This document shows positions 6,768 to 15,452 of a DNA stretch of 46,102 nucleotides, one piece after another. The DNA comes from Candidatus Krumholzibacteriia bacterium. GTDB lineage: Bacteria; Krumholzibacteriota; Krumholzibacteriia; Krumholzibacteriales; Krumholzibacteriaceae. The DNA lies in NCBI GenBank assembly GCA_025453655.1, contig JALOPX010000006.1, positions 1 to 46,102 on the forward strand. Direction: 5' to 3'. Every line of letters begins with the position of its first letter. Positions within the stretch are counted from its first letter, which is position 1. Made by a program: the position numbers and the translations under genes. The notes under the pieces are model-generated. The model did not search any database, was not told the DNA's origin, and worked only from the letters and a program-made list of their open reading frames with translations.

Positions 6768-8932
6768 TGTCGAGCAGGTTCTCTGAATGGCGGATACGTC
6801 TCGTCTCTGCAATCGTCGCCATAACTGTCTGCGTTCTCGTCTATAGGATAATCCAGGTTCAGATCATTCAGCACAAGGCCTACAAGGCGCTGGCCGAAGA
6901 CCAGCAGACCGAGGAACAAACATGGCCCGCGAGGCGCGGTGCGATTTACGACCGCAACGGGTACCCGCTGGCAGTCTCCCATACGACGTACACGATCGGC
7001 GTCACCCCGAGGGATTTCCCGAAGGACGAGAGCTGCGCGGCGTATCTCGCCGGCGTTGTCGGCAAGAAGACATCCGCGATAAAACGCCTCCTCTCCCGCA
7101 AAGACAGCTACATCCTCCTCGCGAAGGACATCGATCTCACCGCCGAACAGGAGGCGAGGCTGTCCTCCCTGCCCGGGCTGAAACTCGACACCCGTCTGGA
7201 GAGATTGAACCCCATGGGAGCGATGACCCCGGCGTTCGTCGGATCGATCGACCGCGAGGGGAACGGCGTCTCCGGGATCGAACAGGCTTTCCAGAATTAC
7301 CTGAAGGGCGCCGACGGATGGCTGATCGTCAACAGGGACGCGAAATCCGCCGAATTCAGGCTGATCAACTCTCCGGGCAAGGAGCCCGTGGACGGCTGCG
7401 ACGTCTATCTGACCATCGATTCGGGGATACAGTCGATAGTCGATTTCGAGCTCGAACAGGCCGTCGAAAGTTACGGCGCGAAGGGCGGGGCCGCGATAGT
7501 CGTCGACCCCGACTGCGGCGACATACTGGCCATTTCGGAAAAATGCCCCGGCTCGGGAAGCGGGCTGCGCGTGTGGAAGGGGAACAGCGGGCTCTATTCG
7601 ACGACCTGCATGTACGAGCCAGGGTCCACCTTCAAGCTCGTGACCGACGCTTACCTGCTCGAATCGGGCAGGGTCGATCCATACGACGTCTTCTACGGGG
7701 AGAAGGGGAAAGCCGATTTCGATTTCGGCAGATTCACGGACGATCATGAGTTCGAGTGGCTGACCTTCAAGGAATCGTTCACCCGTTCGAGCAATATATG
7801 CACGATCAAGGCGATAATGGACAGCGACAGGAGGGATTTTTACACATTCATGCTGAACATGGGGTTCGGAGGCAGGACGGGAATCGACCTTCCGGCCGAA
7901 TCGAAGGGGATTTTGCGCGATCCTAAGGAATGGTCGGGACGTTCGATGGCCAGCATATCGATCGGGCAGGAGATCGGAGTGACGGCGATGCAGATGGCGA
8001 TGGCTTACGGCGCCCTCGCCAACGGCGGCACCCTGATGACTCCGCGCGTCGCCCTCGAGGTCGCGCGGCCCGGGGAAGGTCCCGTCGTCTCCTATCCGTC
8101 GATCAGGATGAGAAAGGTCTTTTCCGACGAGACGGCGAGGACGATGATCGATTTCTGCAAGGGAGTCGTCAAGGACGGCACCGGCATCAACGCGCAGGTC
8201 GAAGGGATCGAGACGGCGGGCAAGACCGGCACAGCCCAGAAATCGGAGGGGCGCGGGTACGTCGAAGGCAAATACATCGCGAGCTTCATCGGCTTCGCGC
8301 CGGCGGACGCGCCGCAGCTCGTGTGCCTGGTGCTCCTCGACGAGCCCGAACAAAATCACTATTACGGAGGCTCCTCGGCGGCCGTGGTCTTCCGCAGGAT
8401 AATCGAGGGGATCAACCTCTCGACCGACCTCCTGGTGGACCCGCGCTCGAGCGTCATGACCATGGCGGACCCGAAGGCGAACCGGTCGGCCGTACCCAGT
8501 TTCCTCAGGCTCAACCTCTCCGAAGCGGAGATACTTGCCGCCAGGCACGGATTCAGGGTGGACTGCACGATGAGGGATGGAGAGGTGTTCGCCCAGATCC
8601 CGGAGCCCGGAACGTACGCCGACCCCGGGAGCGAGATCAGTCTCGCGCTCCGCTCCTCCCCGCACGACGCCTCGCAGGAGGTCTGCGTGCCCGACCTTCT
8701 CGGGCTGCCGGTCCGCAAGGCGCGAAGGATGCTCATCGAGTGCGGCCTCGCAGGCAAAATCGAGGGGTACGGGCTCGTGGAGAGCCAGGTTCCCGAGCCG
8801 GGCAGCATGGCCGGGCAGGGGACGAACGTCACGCTCTCTTGCAATCCATTGAATTACGAGGACCAGAAAGAGGAACAGAAGCCGGGGGAGAAGCCCGTTT
8901 CGGGCGCAGCGAAGACGGCGGGGGGGCATTGA
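6764..8932 (+). CDS. ftsI: Septal peptidoglycan transpeptidase (class B PBP) with two PASTA domains
   Basis: A 722-residue membrane-anchored PBP. ATG 6764 overlaps the ftsL stop; the longer track ORF is shadow. One N-terminal membrane helix (LVSAIVAITVCVLVYRII) is followed by the PBP dimer domain (RRGAIYDRNGYPLAVS). The transpeptidase motifs are S288-T-F-K, S342-S-N and K487-T-G. After the catalytic domain come two PASTA repeats (about residues 570-625 and 635-690), each with the V/I-P-x-x-x-x-x-x-A core and PEPG motif. It crosslinks septal murein with FtsW. PASTA tails are best known in SpoVD/PBP2x-type proteins of monoderms but occur in other phyla too. It could equally be named spoVD-like. 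Confidence 0.93.
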   Translation: MMSSRFSEWRIRLVSAIVAITVCVLVYRIIQVQIIQHKAYKALAEDQQTEEQTWPARRGAIYDRNGYPLAVSHTTYTIGVTPRDFPKDESCAAYLAGVVGKKTSAIKRLLSRKDSYILLAKDIDLTAEQEARLSSLPGLKLDTRLERLNPMGAMTPAFVGSIDREGNGVSGIEQAFQNYLKGADGWLIVNRDAKSAEFRLINSPGKEPVDGCDVYLTIDSGIQSIVDFELEQAVESYGAKGGAAIVVDPDCGDILAISEKCPGSGSGLRVWKGNSGLYSTTCMYEPGSTFKLVTDAYLLESGRVDPYDVFYGEKGKADFDFGRFTDDHEFEWLTFKESFTRSSNICTIKAIMDSDRRDFYTFMLNMGFGGRTGIDLPAESKGILRDPKEWSGRSMASISIGQEIGVTAMQMAMAYGALANGGTLMTPRVALEVARPGEGPVVSYPSIRMRKVFSDETARTMIDFCKGVVKDGTGINAQVEGIETAGKTGTAQKSEGRGYVEGKYIASFIGFAPADAPQLVCLVLLDEPEQNHYYGGSSAAVVFRRIIEGINLSTDLLVDPRSSVMTMADPKANRSAVPSFLRLNLSEAEILAARHGFRVDCTMRDGEVFAQIPEPGTYADPGSEISLALRSSPHDASQEVCVPDLLGLPVRKARRMLIECGLAGKIEGYGLVESQVPEPGSMAGQGTNVTLSCNPLNYEDQKEEQKPGEKPVSGAAKTAGGH

Positions 8933-10417
8933 TTGAAGCTGTCGAAACTAATTGAAGGTCTGGCGATAAAGTCGGCTGTCGGGATGAGGGACGTCGAGAT
9001 CGGCCATATAACGGTCGACTCGAGGGAGGCGCGCGTCGGCAGCCTTTTCGTCGCGATCGCGGGCCACAAGCTCGACGGACACGATTTCATAGCCCAGGCG
9101 GTGAAGAACGGGGCTTCGGCGGTCATTGCCGACAGGGAGATCGGCGCCGGCGTCCCCGTGATTGCGGTCGCGGACACCTCTCTTGCCGAGGCCGTCCTGG
9201 CGAGGCGGCTTTTCGGCGAGCCGGATCTCTCCCTTCTTCTCGCCGGCGTCACCGGGACCAACGGCAAAACCTCGACGGCCTTCCTGCTCCGTTCGGTGCT
9301 CGAAAGGGCGGCGGGGCCCGCGGGGATCATCGGCACGGTAGGGTACGGGACGGCCGGCCGCATGAGATCCTCCGAGCGCACGACTCCCGGAGCCTCGGGG
9401 CTTTATTCGATACTCGGAGGATTCGTCGCCGGCGGATGCAGGTCGGCTGTCATGGAGGTCAGCTCGCACGCCGCCGCGCAGGGAAGGATCGAAGGCCTGG
9501 AATTCGACGTCGGAGTGTTCACCAACATCACGCGCGACCATCTCGATTATCACGGGACTCTCGAAAAATACATGGAGGCGAAGGAGATCTTCGTCCGTTC
9601 GCTCGACAGGCGGGGAAGAACCAAGAAGAACGGGACGATCGTCTACAACAACGACGATCTTCGCGTCAGGAGCGTAGGCGAAAGATTCGGAGGGGACAGG
9701 GTGTCGTTCGGCATGGGGGACGGCGCGATGGTGAGGGCGGAGGATGCCCGGGCGACGCTCGAAGGGACCTCCTTCACGCTCGCCACGCCGGTCGGCAGGA
9801 TCGGCGTCGACCTGAAGCTGCTCGGAAGGTTTTCGATCTTCAACGCCCTCGCCGCGGCCGGCGCGGCCCTCGCGGCGTCGATCGGGCTCGAAGAGATCAA
9901 GGCGGGGCTCGAAGGGGTGGAGGGGGTGCCGGGGAGGTTCCAGGTTATCAGAAGGGAAGGCGGCCCCGTCGTGGTCGTCGATTACGCGCACACCCCGGAC
10001 GCGCTGGAGAACCTGCTGCGTTTCTGCAGGGAGCTCGAGCCGGGCAGGCTGATCACAGTCTTCGGGTGCGGCGGCGACAGGGACAGGGGAAAGAGGCCGA
10101 TGATGGGGAAGGTCTCGGTGGAATACAGCGACCGCGTGATCGTCACGAGCGACAATCCGAGGTCCGAGGATCCCCGGTCGATAATAAACGAGGTGCTCGT
10201 AGGGACCGCCGGATCGAAGACGCCGGTGGACGCGATCGACGACCGCGCATCGGCAATACGCGCGGCCGTCGGCGAGGCCCGGGAAGGCGACATCGTCGCC
10301 ATCGCCGGGAAGGGGCACGAGGACTACCAGGAGGCCGGCGGGGTGAAGATACATTTCAGCGATACGGAAGAGGCGGGGAAGGCCCTGCAGGACGCGGAGG
10401 TGGGATATCAGGACTGA
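8933..10417 (+). CDS. murE: UDP-MurNAc-L-Ala-D-Glu:meso-diaminopimelate ligase MurE
   Basis: A 494-residue Mur ligase starting at TTG 8933, directly after the ftsI stop. It has the N-terminal substrate domain (ITVDSREARVGSLFVAIAG), the ATP loop GVTGTNGKTSTAF, the central MEVSSHAAAQGRIEG and FTNITRDHLDYHGT motifs, and the C-terminal domain with DYAHTPDALENLL. The DNPR sequence at about residues 407-410 is the signature of enzymes that add meso-DAP rather than lysine, so DAP-type peptidoglycan is predicted. It acts in the cytosol, third amino acid of the stem peptide. Its last codons overlap murF. Confidence 0.97.
   Translation: MKLSKLIEGLAIKSAVGMRDVEIGHITVDSREARVGSLFVAIAGHKLDGHDFIAQAVKNGASAVIADREIGAGVPVIAVADTSLAEAVLARRLFGEPDLSLLLAGVTGTNGKTSTAFLLRSVLERAAGPAGIIGTVGYGTAGRMRSSERTTPGASGLYSILGGFVAGGCRSAVMEVSSHAAAQGRIEGLEFDVGVFTNITRDHLDYHGTLEKYMEAKEIFVRSLDRRGRTKKNGTIVYNNDDLRVRSVGERFGGDRVSFGMGDGAMVRAEDARATLEGTSFTLATPVGRIGVDLKLLGRFSIFNALAAAGAALAASIGLEEIKAGLEGVEGVPGRFQVIRREGGPVVVVDYAHTPDALENLLRFCRELEPGRLITVFGCGGDRDRGKRPMMGKVSVEYSDRVIVTSDNPRSEDPRSIINEVLVGTAGSKTPVDAIDDRASAIRAAVGEAREGDIVAIAGKGHEDYQEAGGVKIHFSDTEEAGKALQDAEVGYQD
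10396..10400 (+). promoter_or_regulatory. Strong Shine-Dalgarno GGAGG in the end of murE
   Basis: GGAGG lies six bases before the ATC at 10407, which is the only plausible start codon for a full-length MurF. The site decides the murF start: there is no in-frame ATG, GTG or TTG between the upstream stop (10344) and GTG 10485. Confidence 0.6.
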
Positions 10418-11807
10418 GCTTTCATGGGTTGCAGGCGTTCTGGGAAAATCCGGAATCGGCGCGGAAGGCGCGACGGTCGGCGGAGTGTGCACCGATTCGA
10501 GGGGCGACTGCGCCGGGCGCGTCTTCTTCGCGCTCGCCGGCGACAGCGCCGACGGGCACGATCACATCGGCGAGGCGGTCTCGAAGGGAGCGGCGGCCCT
10601 AGTCGTGAACAGGAATCGAAGCGAGGACGCCGCGGGGGCCGCGGGCGGCCTGCCGGTGATCGACGTTCCCGACACGCTGAAGGCGCTTCAGCGGCTCTCC
10701 GCCGCGTGGCGCGACCGCGTGGCGCCGCGGGTCGTCGGCATCACGGGGAGCGTCGGAAAGACGGGGACGAAGGAACTGCTCGCGTCGGTTCTCGCGCTGA
10801 AGTACAGGGTCCACGCGACGCGGGGCAATTACAACAATCACATCGGGGTCCCGCTGACCCTGCTTTCGATGGACGAGGATACGGAAATGCTTGTCGTCGA
10901 GATGGGAGCGAGCGCGAAAAACGAGATCCGGCTCCTCGCGTCGCTGGCCCGCCCGGAGACGGGGATCATAACGAACATCGCCTCCGGGCACCTGGAGAGC
11001 TTCGGGACGATAAAGGGCGTGGCGAAAGCCAAGGCGGAACTGATCGAAGGCCTTCCGGAGGGCGGCGCCGCCGTGCTTCCGGCCGACGACGAATTCTTCG
11101 GCTTCCTGAAGGAACGGACCAGGGCGAAGGTCGTCTCGTTCGGCTTTTCGCCGGAGGCCGGTTTCAGGCCTGCCGAACTCTCGAAAAAGGAGGGCGGCGG
11201 GTACTCCTTCACCCTCTCGGGGGCGAGGATGGAGACGTCGCGGTACGGAAGGCATCACGTTCTCAACGCGGCGTCCGTCGTCGCGGCCGCCTCGCTTTAC
11301 GGGATAAGCCCGGAGGACGCGGCTCCCGTCGTCGCCGCAGCCGGGCCCGCGGGGGGAAGAGGCGTAATGTGCGACATAGCCGGCATCACCTTCGTCGACG
11401 ATTCGTACAACTGCAACCCGGCTTCCCTGACCTCGGCGGTGGACGCCTTCATGGAAATGCCCGTGAAGGGGAGAAGGTGGCTCGTCCTCGGCGACATGCT
11501 CGAGCTCGGCGAGGCCGGCCCGGAGCTTCACGCCGAGATGGGGATCTATTGCGGCAAGGCGGGCGTCGACGGGCTGCTCACCCTCGGCGAGCTGACGGTC
11601 GAGCTCAACAGGGCGGCCGCCGAACAGCGCAGGGCCCCCGCCGACATCAGCCATTTCATCGACACGGGCGCACTCGCCGCCTACCTCGACTCCTTCCTCG
11701 CCGCGGGCGACTGCGTGCTGGTGAAGGGATCGAGATCGATGCGCATGGAAAAGGTGATCGATGAGATAGCCGCGCTGCGCAAGGCGGAGAAAAGGAAGGT
11801 TTGCTGA
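10407..11807 (+). CDS. murF: UDP-MurNAc-tripeptide:D-Ala-D-Ala ligase MurF, likely AUC start
   Basis: Mur ligase adding D-Ala-D-Ala. Seen: the domain 1 pattern VGGVCTDSRGDCAGRVFFAL and GHDHIGEAV, the ATP loop GITGSVGKTGTKE, RGNYNNHIGVPLTLL (typical of MurF), GITFVDDSYNCNPASL, and the C-terminal LGDMLELG. The ORF track starts at GTG 10485, which would cut off RTELSWVAGVLG, a stretch that matches the conserved first helix of the family. Reading upstream in frame, coding-like sequence runs to ATC 10407, which has GGAGG six bases ahead. From there the protein is 466 residues, overlapping murE by 11 bases. Either AUC is the true start or the base is an error for ATG. Confidence 0.9.
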   Translation: MRTELSWVAGVLGKSGIGAEGATVGGVCTDSRGDCAGRVFFALAGDSADGHDHIGEAVSKGAAALVVNRNRSEDAAGAAGGLPVIDVPDTLKALQRLSAAWRDRVAPRVVGITGSVGKTGTKELLASVLALKYRVHATRGNYNNHIGVPLTLLSMDEDTEMLVVEMGASAKNEIRLLASLARPETGIITNIASGHLESFGTIKGVAKAKAELIEGLPEGGAAVLPADDEFFGFLKERTRAKVVSFGFSPEAGFRPAELSKKEGGGYSFTLSGARMETSRYGRHHVLNAASVVAAASLYGISPEDAAPVVAAAGPAGGRGVMCDIAGITFVDDSYNCNPASLTSAVDAFMEMPVKGRRWLVLGDMLELGEAGPELHAEMGIYCGKAGVDGLLTLGELTVELNRAAAEQRRAPADISHFIDTGALAAYLDSFLAAGDCVLVKGSRSMRMEKVIDEIAALRKAEKRKVC

Positions 11808-12892
11808 TGCTTTACCATCTCCTCTATCCGCTCAAGGAATATTTCTTCGCTTTCAACGTTTTCAGGTACATAACGTTCAGGGCTGCGTACGCCACGGTCA
11901 CCGCGCTTCTCATCTGTTTCATATTCGGGCCGAGGCTGATTAAATGGCTCGCGAGGCTCCAGATCGGGGAGAGGATAAAGAAGCAGGCGCCCGAAAGGCA
12001 CAGCGGAAAGGCGGGGACCCCCACGATGGGCGGCGTCCTCGTGATCGCGGCGATCGTCATACCGACCCTCCTCTGGTCGAACCTGACCAACCACTACGTG
12101 CAGGTCGCCGTCGGCGCGACCCTCTGGACGGGGATGATAGGGTTCCTCGACGATTATCTCAGCGTCGTGAAAAAGAGGGACAAGGGGCTGATCGGAAGAT
12201 ACAAGCTGATCGGGCAGCTCCTTTTCGGCGCGGCTCTCGGCGGCTACCTCGTGGCCAATCCGCTCGTGAGCCACGGGATGACGTCGACCGCGGTGCCGTT
12301 TCTGAAGGATCTCTACATAAACTGGGGATATTTCTACATTCCGCTGGTGATGCTCGTCATCACGGGGACCTCCAACGCCGTGAATCTCACCGACGGACTC
12401 GACGGACTGGCGACCGGTATCGCCGCATTCTGCTTTCTGGCTTTCGCGTTGCTCGCCTACCTCGGCGGCAACAGGGTCTTTTCCGAGTACCTGAACATTT
12501 TCTACCAGGAGGGAGCAGGAGAGCTGACGATCTACTGCATGTCGGTGGTCGGCGCGGCGCTCGGGTTCCTTTGGTTCAATACTCACCCGGCCCAGATATT
12601 CATGGGCGATACCGGATCGCTGGCTCTCGGCGGCGCGCTCGGCACCGTCGCGGTGCTGCTGAAGAGCGAGCTGCTTCTCGTCGTGATCGGAGGGGTCTTC
12701 GTCGCGGAGGCGCTTTCGGTGATCCTGCAGGTCGGCTCCTTCAAGGTCACCGGCAAGAGAATATTCAAAATGGCGCCGCTTCACCATCACTTCGAACTGC
12801 TCGGGTGGAGCGAGAGCCAGATCGTCGTGAGATTCTGGATCGTGGCCGCGCTGTTCCTGCTTCTCGGCATGAGCACGCTCAAATTGCGCTGA
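11807..12892 (+). CDS. mraY: Phospho-MurNAc-pentapeptide transferase MraY
   Basis: A 361-residue polytopic membrane enzyme making lipid I from UDP-MurNAc-pentapeptide and undecaprenyl phosphate. ATG 11807 overlaps the murF stop (TGATG) and gives the family N-terminus MLYHLLYPLKEYFFAFNVF; the track's TTG 11801 only adds two residues. Catalytic motifs are FLDDYLSVVKKRDKGL, NLTDGLDGLATG and FMGDTGSLALGG, and the C-terminal MAPLHHHFELLGWSE is diagnostic. About ten hydrophobic helices. An AGGAAGG SD lies just upstream in murF. Confidence 0.97.
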   Translation: MLYHLLYPLKEYFFAFNVFRYITFRAAYATVTALLICFIFGPRLIKWLARLQIGERIKKQAPERHSGKAGTPTMGGVLVIAAIVIPTLLWSNLTNHYVQVAVGATLWTGMIGFLDDYLSVVKKRDKGLIGRYKLIGQLLFGAALGGYLVANPLVSHGMTSTAVPFLKDLYINWGYFYIPLVMLVITGTSNAVNLTDGLDGLATGIAAFCFLAFALLAYLGGNRVFSEYLNIFYQEGAGELTIYCMSVVGAALGFLWFNTHPAQIFMGDTGSLALGGALGTVAVLLKSELLLVVIGGVFVAEALSVILQVGSFKVTGKRIFKMAPLHHHFELLGWSESQIVVRFWIVAALFLLLGMSTLKLR

Positions 12893-12915
12893 GTCGCGGG
12901 CCGCGTGAAAGGCGG

Positions 12916-14277
12916 ATGGCTGTGGGATTGGGCGACGGAAATAAAAAAAGGACGGTGGTTTTCGGCATGGCGAGAAGCGGGATCGCCGCCGCGAGGCTTC
13001 TCCTCTCGAAGGGACGGGAAGTGGTCTGCGCCGACGAAGGCGGGAAGATCTCCATCCCTCCGGATCTTTCCGGCGCCGCGATGGTTTCCGGGAAGTTCAG
13101 CCCCGGCCTTCTCGACGGTGCCGCCGAAGTGGTCATCAGCCCGGGCGTTCCGATGGAGCATCCCCTGATGGCCGAAGCGGCCTCGAGGGGGATCCCGGTC
13201 ATCAGCGAGCTCGAGCTCGCCTTCAGGCATGCCGCCGCGCCGGTCATCGCCGTCACCGGGACGAACGGCAAGTCGACGACGGTCTCGATGATAGGAGAGA
13301 TACTGAAGGCGGCCGGGAAAGAGGCGATCGTCGCGGGAAACGTCGGCGTCCCTTTCAGCGGCGTCGCGGAAAGCCTGGGCCCTGACGGATTTTTCGTCAT
13401 AGAGGTCAGCAGCTTCCAGCTCGAGGCGGTCAGGCAGTTCCATCCGGCGTCGGCCGGCATCCTGAACCTGACGCCCGACCACCTCGACCGTTACCGCAGC
13501 CTCGATGACTATTACCGGTTGAAGGAAAGGATCGTCGAGAATTGCGGCGGGGAAGACCTTTATTTTTACAACGCCGACGACGCCGGCTGCGTTTCCGTCG
13601 CGGCGCGCTTTCCCGGAAGGCTCGCCCCGTTCTCATCGACCCGCGAGGCCGCCGGCGGCGCCTGGCTCGACGGCGACGATCTCGTAAGGACGGACCCGGG
13701 CGGCGCCCGGGAACGGATCATCGGCAGGCGCGAGATGGGGGTCGTCGGGATTCACAACGCCGAGAACGCTCTCGCCGCAGTCTCTTCGCTGCAGGGCCTG
13801 GGCATCCCGGCCGAGGCATGCCGAAGGGCCCTCGCCGCCTTCCGCGGGCTTCAGCACAGGATGGAGAGGGTGGCCGTGATATCCGGGGTGACCTGGTACA
13901 ACGATTCCAAGGCGACCAACGTGGAGGCCGCGGTGAAGAGCCTGTCCGGCCTCGACGCGCCGGTCGTTCTGATAGCGGGCGGGTACGACAAGGGGAGCGA
14001 TTACACGAAATTCCTCGAAGTGCTCCCCGGGATAAAGGCCGTCGTCACGATCGGAAAGGCGGCTCCGCTGATCGAGAAGGCGCTCGAGGGGCGGGTGCAG
14101 CTGGAGAGGGCGGACTCGATGATGGACGCCGTCGTGAAATCCTCCCGGATCGCCGCCCCCGGGGATATGGTCGTGCTGTCTCCGGCGTGCGCCAGCTTCG
14201 ACATGTTCAGGAATTTCGAGCACAGGGGCGAGGTGTTCAGGGAATGCGTTCTTGAAACCGGAGGCATGCTGGGTTGA
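12916..14277 (+). CDS. murD: UDP-MurNAc-L-alanine:D-glutamate ligase MurD
   Basis: A 453-residue cytosolic Mur ligase. The first domain begins KRTVVFGMARSGIAAARLL, a Rossmann-like fold that binds the UDP sugar; the ATP loop is AVTGTNGKSTTVSMIGE; VIEVSSFQLEAV and NLTPDHLDRY follow; the C-terminal domain has WYNDSKATNVEA, VLIAGGYDKGSDY and LSPACASFDMFRNFEHRG, all characteristic of MurD. The start ATG 12916 is chosen because the family Rossmann strand begins within 15 residues; the long track ORF from 11944 is shadow of mraY. 23 bases separate it from mraY, one of the few gaps in the cluster. Confidence 0.97.
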   Translation: MAVGLGDGNKKRTVVFGMARSGIAAARLLLSKGREVVCADEGGKISIPPDLSGAAMVSGKFSPGLLDGAAEVVISPGVPMEHPLMAEAASRGIPVISELELAFRHAAAPVIAVTGTNGKSTTVSMIGEILKAAGKEAIVAGNVGVPFSGVAESLGPDGFFVIEVSSFQLEAVRQFHPASAGILNLTPDHLDRYRSLDDYYRLKERIVENCGGEDLYFYNADDAGCVSVAARFPGRLAPFSSTREAAGGAWLDGDDLVRTDPGGARERIIGRREMGVVGIHNAENALAAVSSLQGLGIPAEACRRALAAFRGLQHRMERVAVISGVTWYNDSKATNVEAAVKSLSGLDAPVVLIAGGYDKGSDYTKFLEVLPGIKAVVTIGKAAPLIEKALEGRVQLERADSMMDAVVKSSRIAAPGDMVVLSPACASFDMFRNFEHRGEVFRECVLETGGMLG

Positions 14278-15452
14278 AAAAGCGGCAGGGATACGACATG
14301 AAACTCTTCCTGATCACCTTCCTCCTGGTGGCGCTCGGGCTCATCATGGTCTTCTCGGCGAGCCAGGTGATAGCGAGGGAACAGTTCAGCTCGTCGTTCT
14401 TTTTCATACAGAGGCACGCCATCCGCGTGGCCATGGGGATCTGCTGCATGCTCGTCTGCATGAAGATACCCTTCGGCGTCTACAGGAAGATGTCGCTCTA
14501 CATCCTGATCCTCTCGATAATCCTCCTCTCGGCGATATTCATATGGGGCAGGGAGGTCAGGGGCGCCGTCCGCTGGCTCCAGGTCTTCAATTTCGTGATT
14601 CAGCCGGTCGAGGTCGCGAAGTACGCCCTGATAATCTTCCTTTCGGCAAGGATAGCGGACGGGAAGGAAAAAATCACCGATCTGAAGCGCGGGTTCCTCC
14701 CGCTGCTCGGCGTCGTCATAATGATGGCGACGCTCATCGGGTTTCAGCCGAACCTGAGCAACGCGGTCATGATCGTGCTGATTTCGATGGCGATGATGTT
14801 CATCGGAGGATGCAGGATACGCCACATAGCCTCGTTCGGCGCGGCCGTCGCGGCGGTCGGCGTGCCGCTCATGTACAGTTTCCCCCACGTCCGCGAAAGG
14901 TTCATGGTGCTGTGCGACAGGGGGGCCGATCTTCAGGGCCAGGGGTGGCAGGTCAACCAGTCCCTGATTGCCCTCGGTTCGGGATTCATTTTCGGCTGCG
15001 GCCCGGGCAACGGGCACCAGAAGTACAATTTCCTGCCCGACGCGCACACAGATTTCATCTATTCGATAATCGGGGAGGAACTCGGGATATTAGGGACGGT
15101 GTCCGTCCTCGTCCTTTTCGTGGTGCTGTTCAACAGGGCGCTTAGAACCGCGAAAAGGGCCCCGAACTCGTTCGGGTTTCTTTTGGCGATGGGAATAGGG
15201 CTTTCGATCTTTTCGACGGCCATAATCAACATTTCGATGACCCTCGGCCTCGTTCCGGTCGCGGGCCTTCCTCTGCCTTTCGTAAGTTACGGGGGGTCCT
15301 CGCTGATAACTTCAATGTCCGCGGTGGGGATCCTCCTCAGTATTTCGTCGAAGGGCCGCAACCCGGGCGGCCCGAAGAGGCATTTGACCCCCGACGCCGG
15401 CGCCGAGGTCGTCTACGCGATACGTTGCCGGGAGAAGGAAACGGTCTGGTGA
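14274..15452 (+). CDS. ftsW: Septal peptidoglycan glycosyltransferase FtsW
   Basis: A 392-residue SEDS protein with about ten membrane helices. The start TTG 14274 overlaps the murD stop (TTGA). Family marks are LGLIMVFSASQVIA in helix 1, GREVRGAVRWLQ with the following IQPVEVAKYALI, FQPNLSNAVMIVLI, the large loop with GQGWQVNQSLIALGSG and LPDAHTDFIYSIIGEE, and the C-terminal PVAGLPLPFVSYGGSSL. It polymerises lipid II at the septum together with FtsI. RodA is the alternative SEDS protein, but the dcw location favours FtsW. The C-terminal tail of about 40 residues is cytosolic. Confidence 0.95.
   Translation: MKKRQGYDMKLFLITFLLVALGLIMVFSASQVIAREQFSSSFFFIQRHAIRVAMGICCMLVCMKIPFGVYRKMSLYILILSIILLSAIFIWGREVRGAVRWLQVFNFVIQPVEVAKYALIIFLSARIADGKEKITDLKRGFLPLLGVVIMMATLIGFQPNLSNAVMIVLISMAMMFIGGCRIRHIASFGAAVAAVGVPLMYSFPHVRERFMVLCDRGADLQGQGWQVNQSLIALGSGFIFGCGPGNGHQKYNFLPDAHTDFIYSIIGEELGILGTVSVLVLFVVLFNRALRTAKRAPNSFGFLLAMGIGLSIFSTAIINISMTLGLVPVAGLPLPFVSYGGSSLITSMSAVGILLSISSKGRNPGGPKRHLTPDAGAEVVYAIRCREKETVW

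Noticed and set aside
6665-8929. - strand ORF of 754 residues
   Set aside because: Antisense shadow of ftsI; composition of a GC-rich mirror frame.
10424-11764. ATG 10424 ORF as the start of murF
   Set aside because: It is in a different frame and reads Arg/Gly-rich nonsense; murF motifs are in the frame of 10407.
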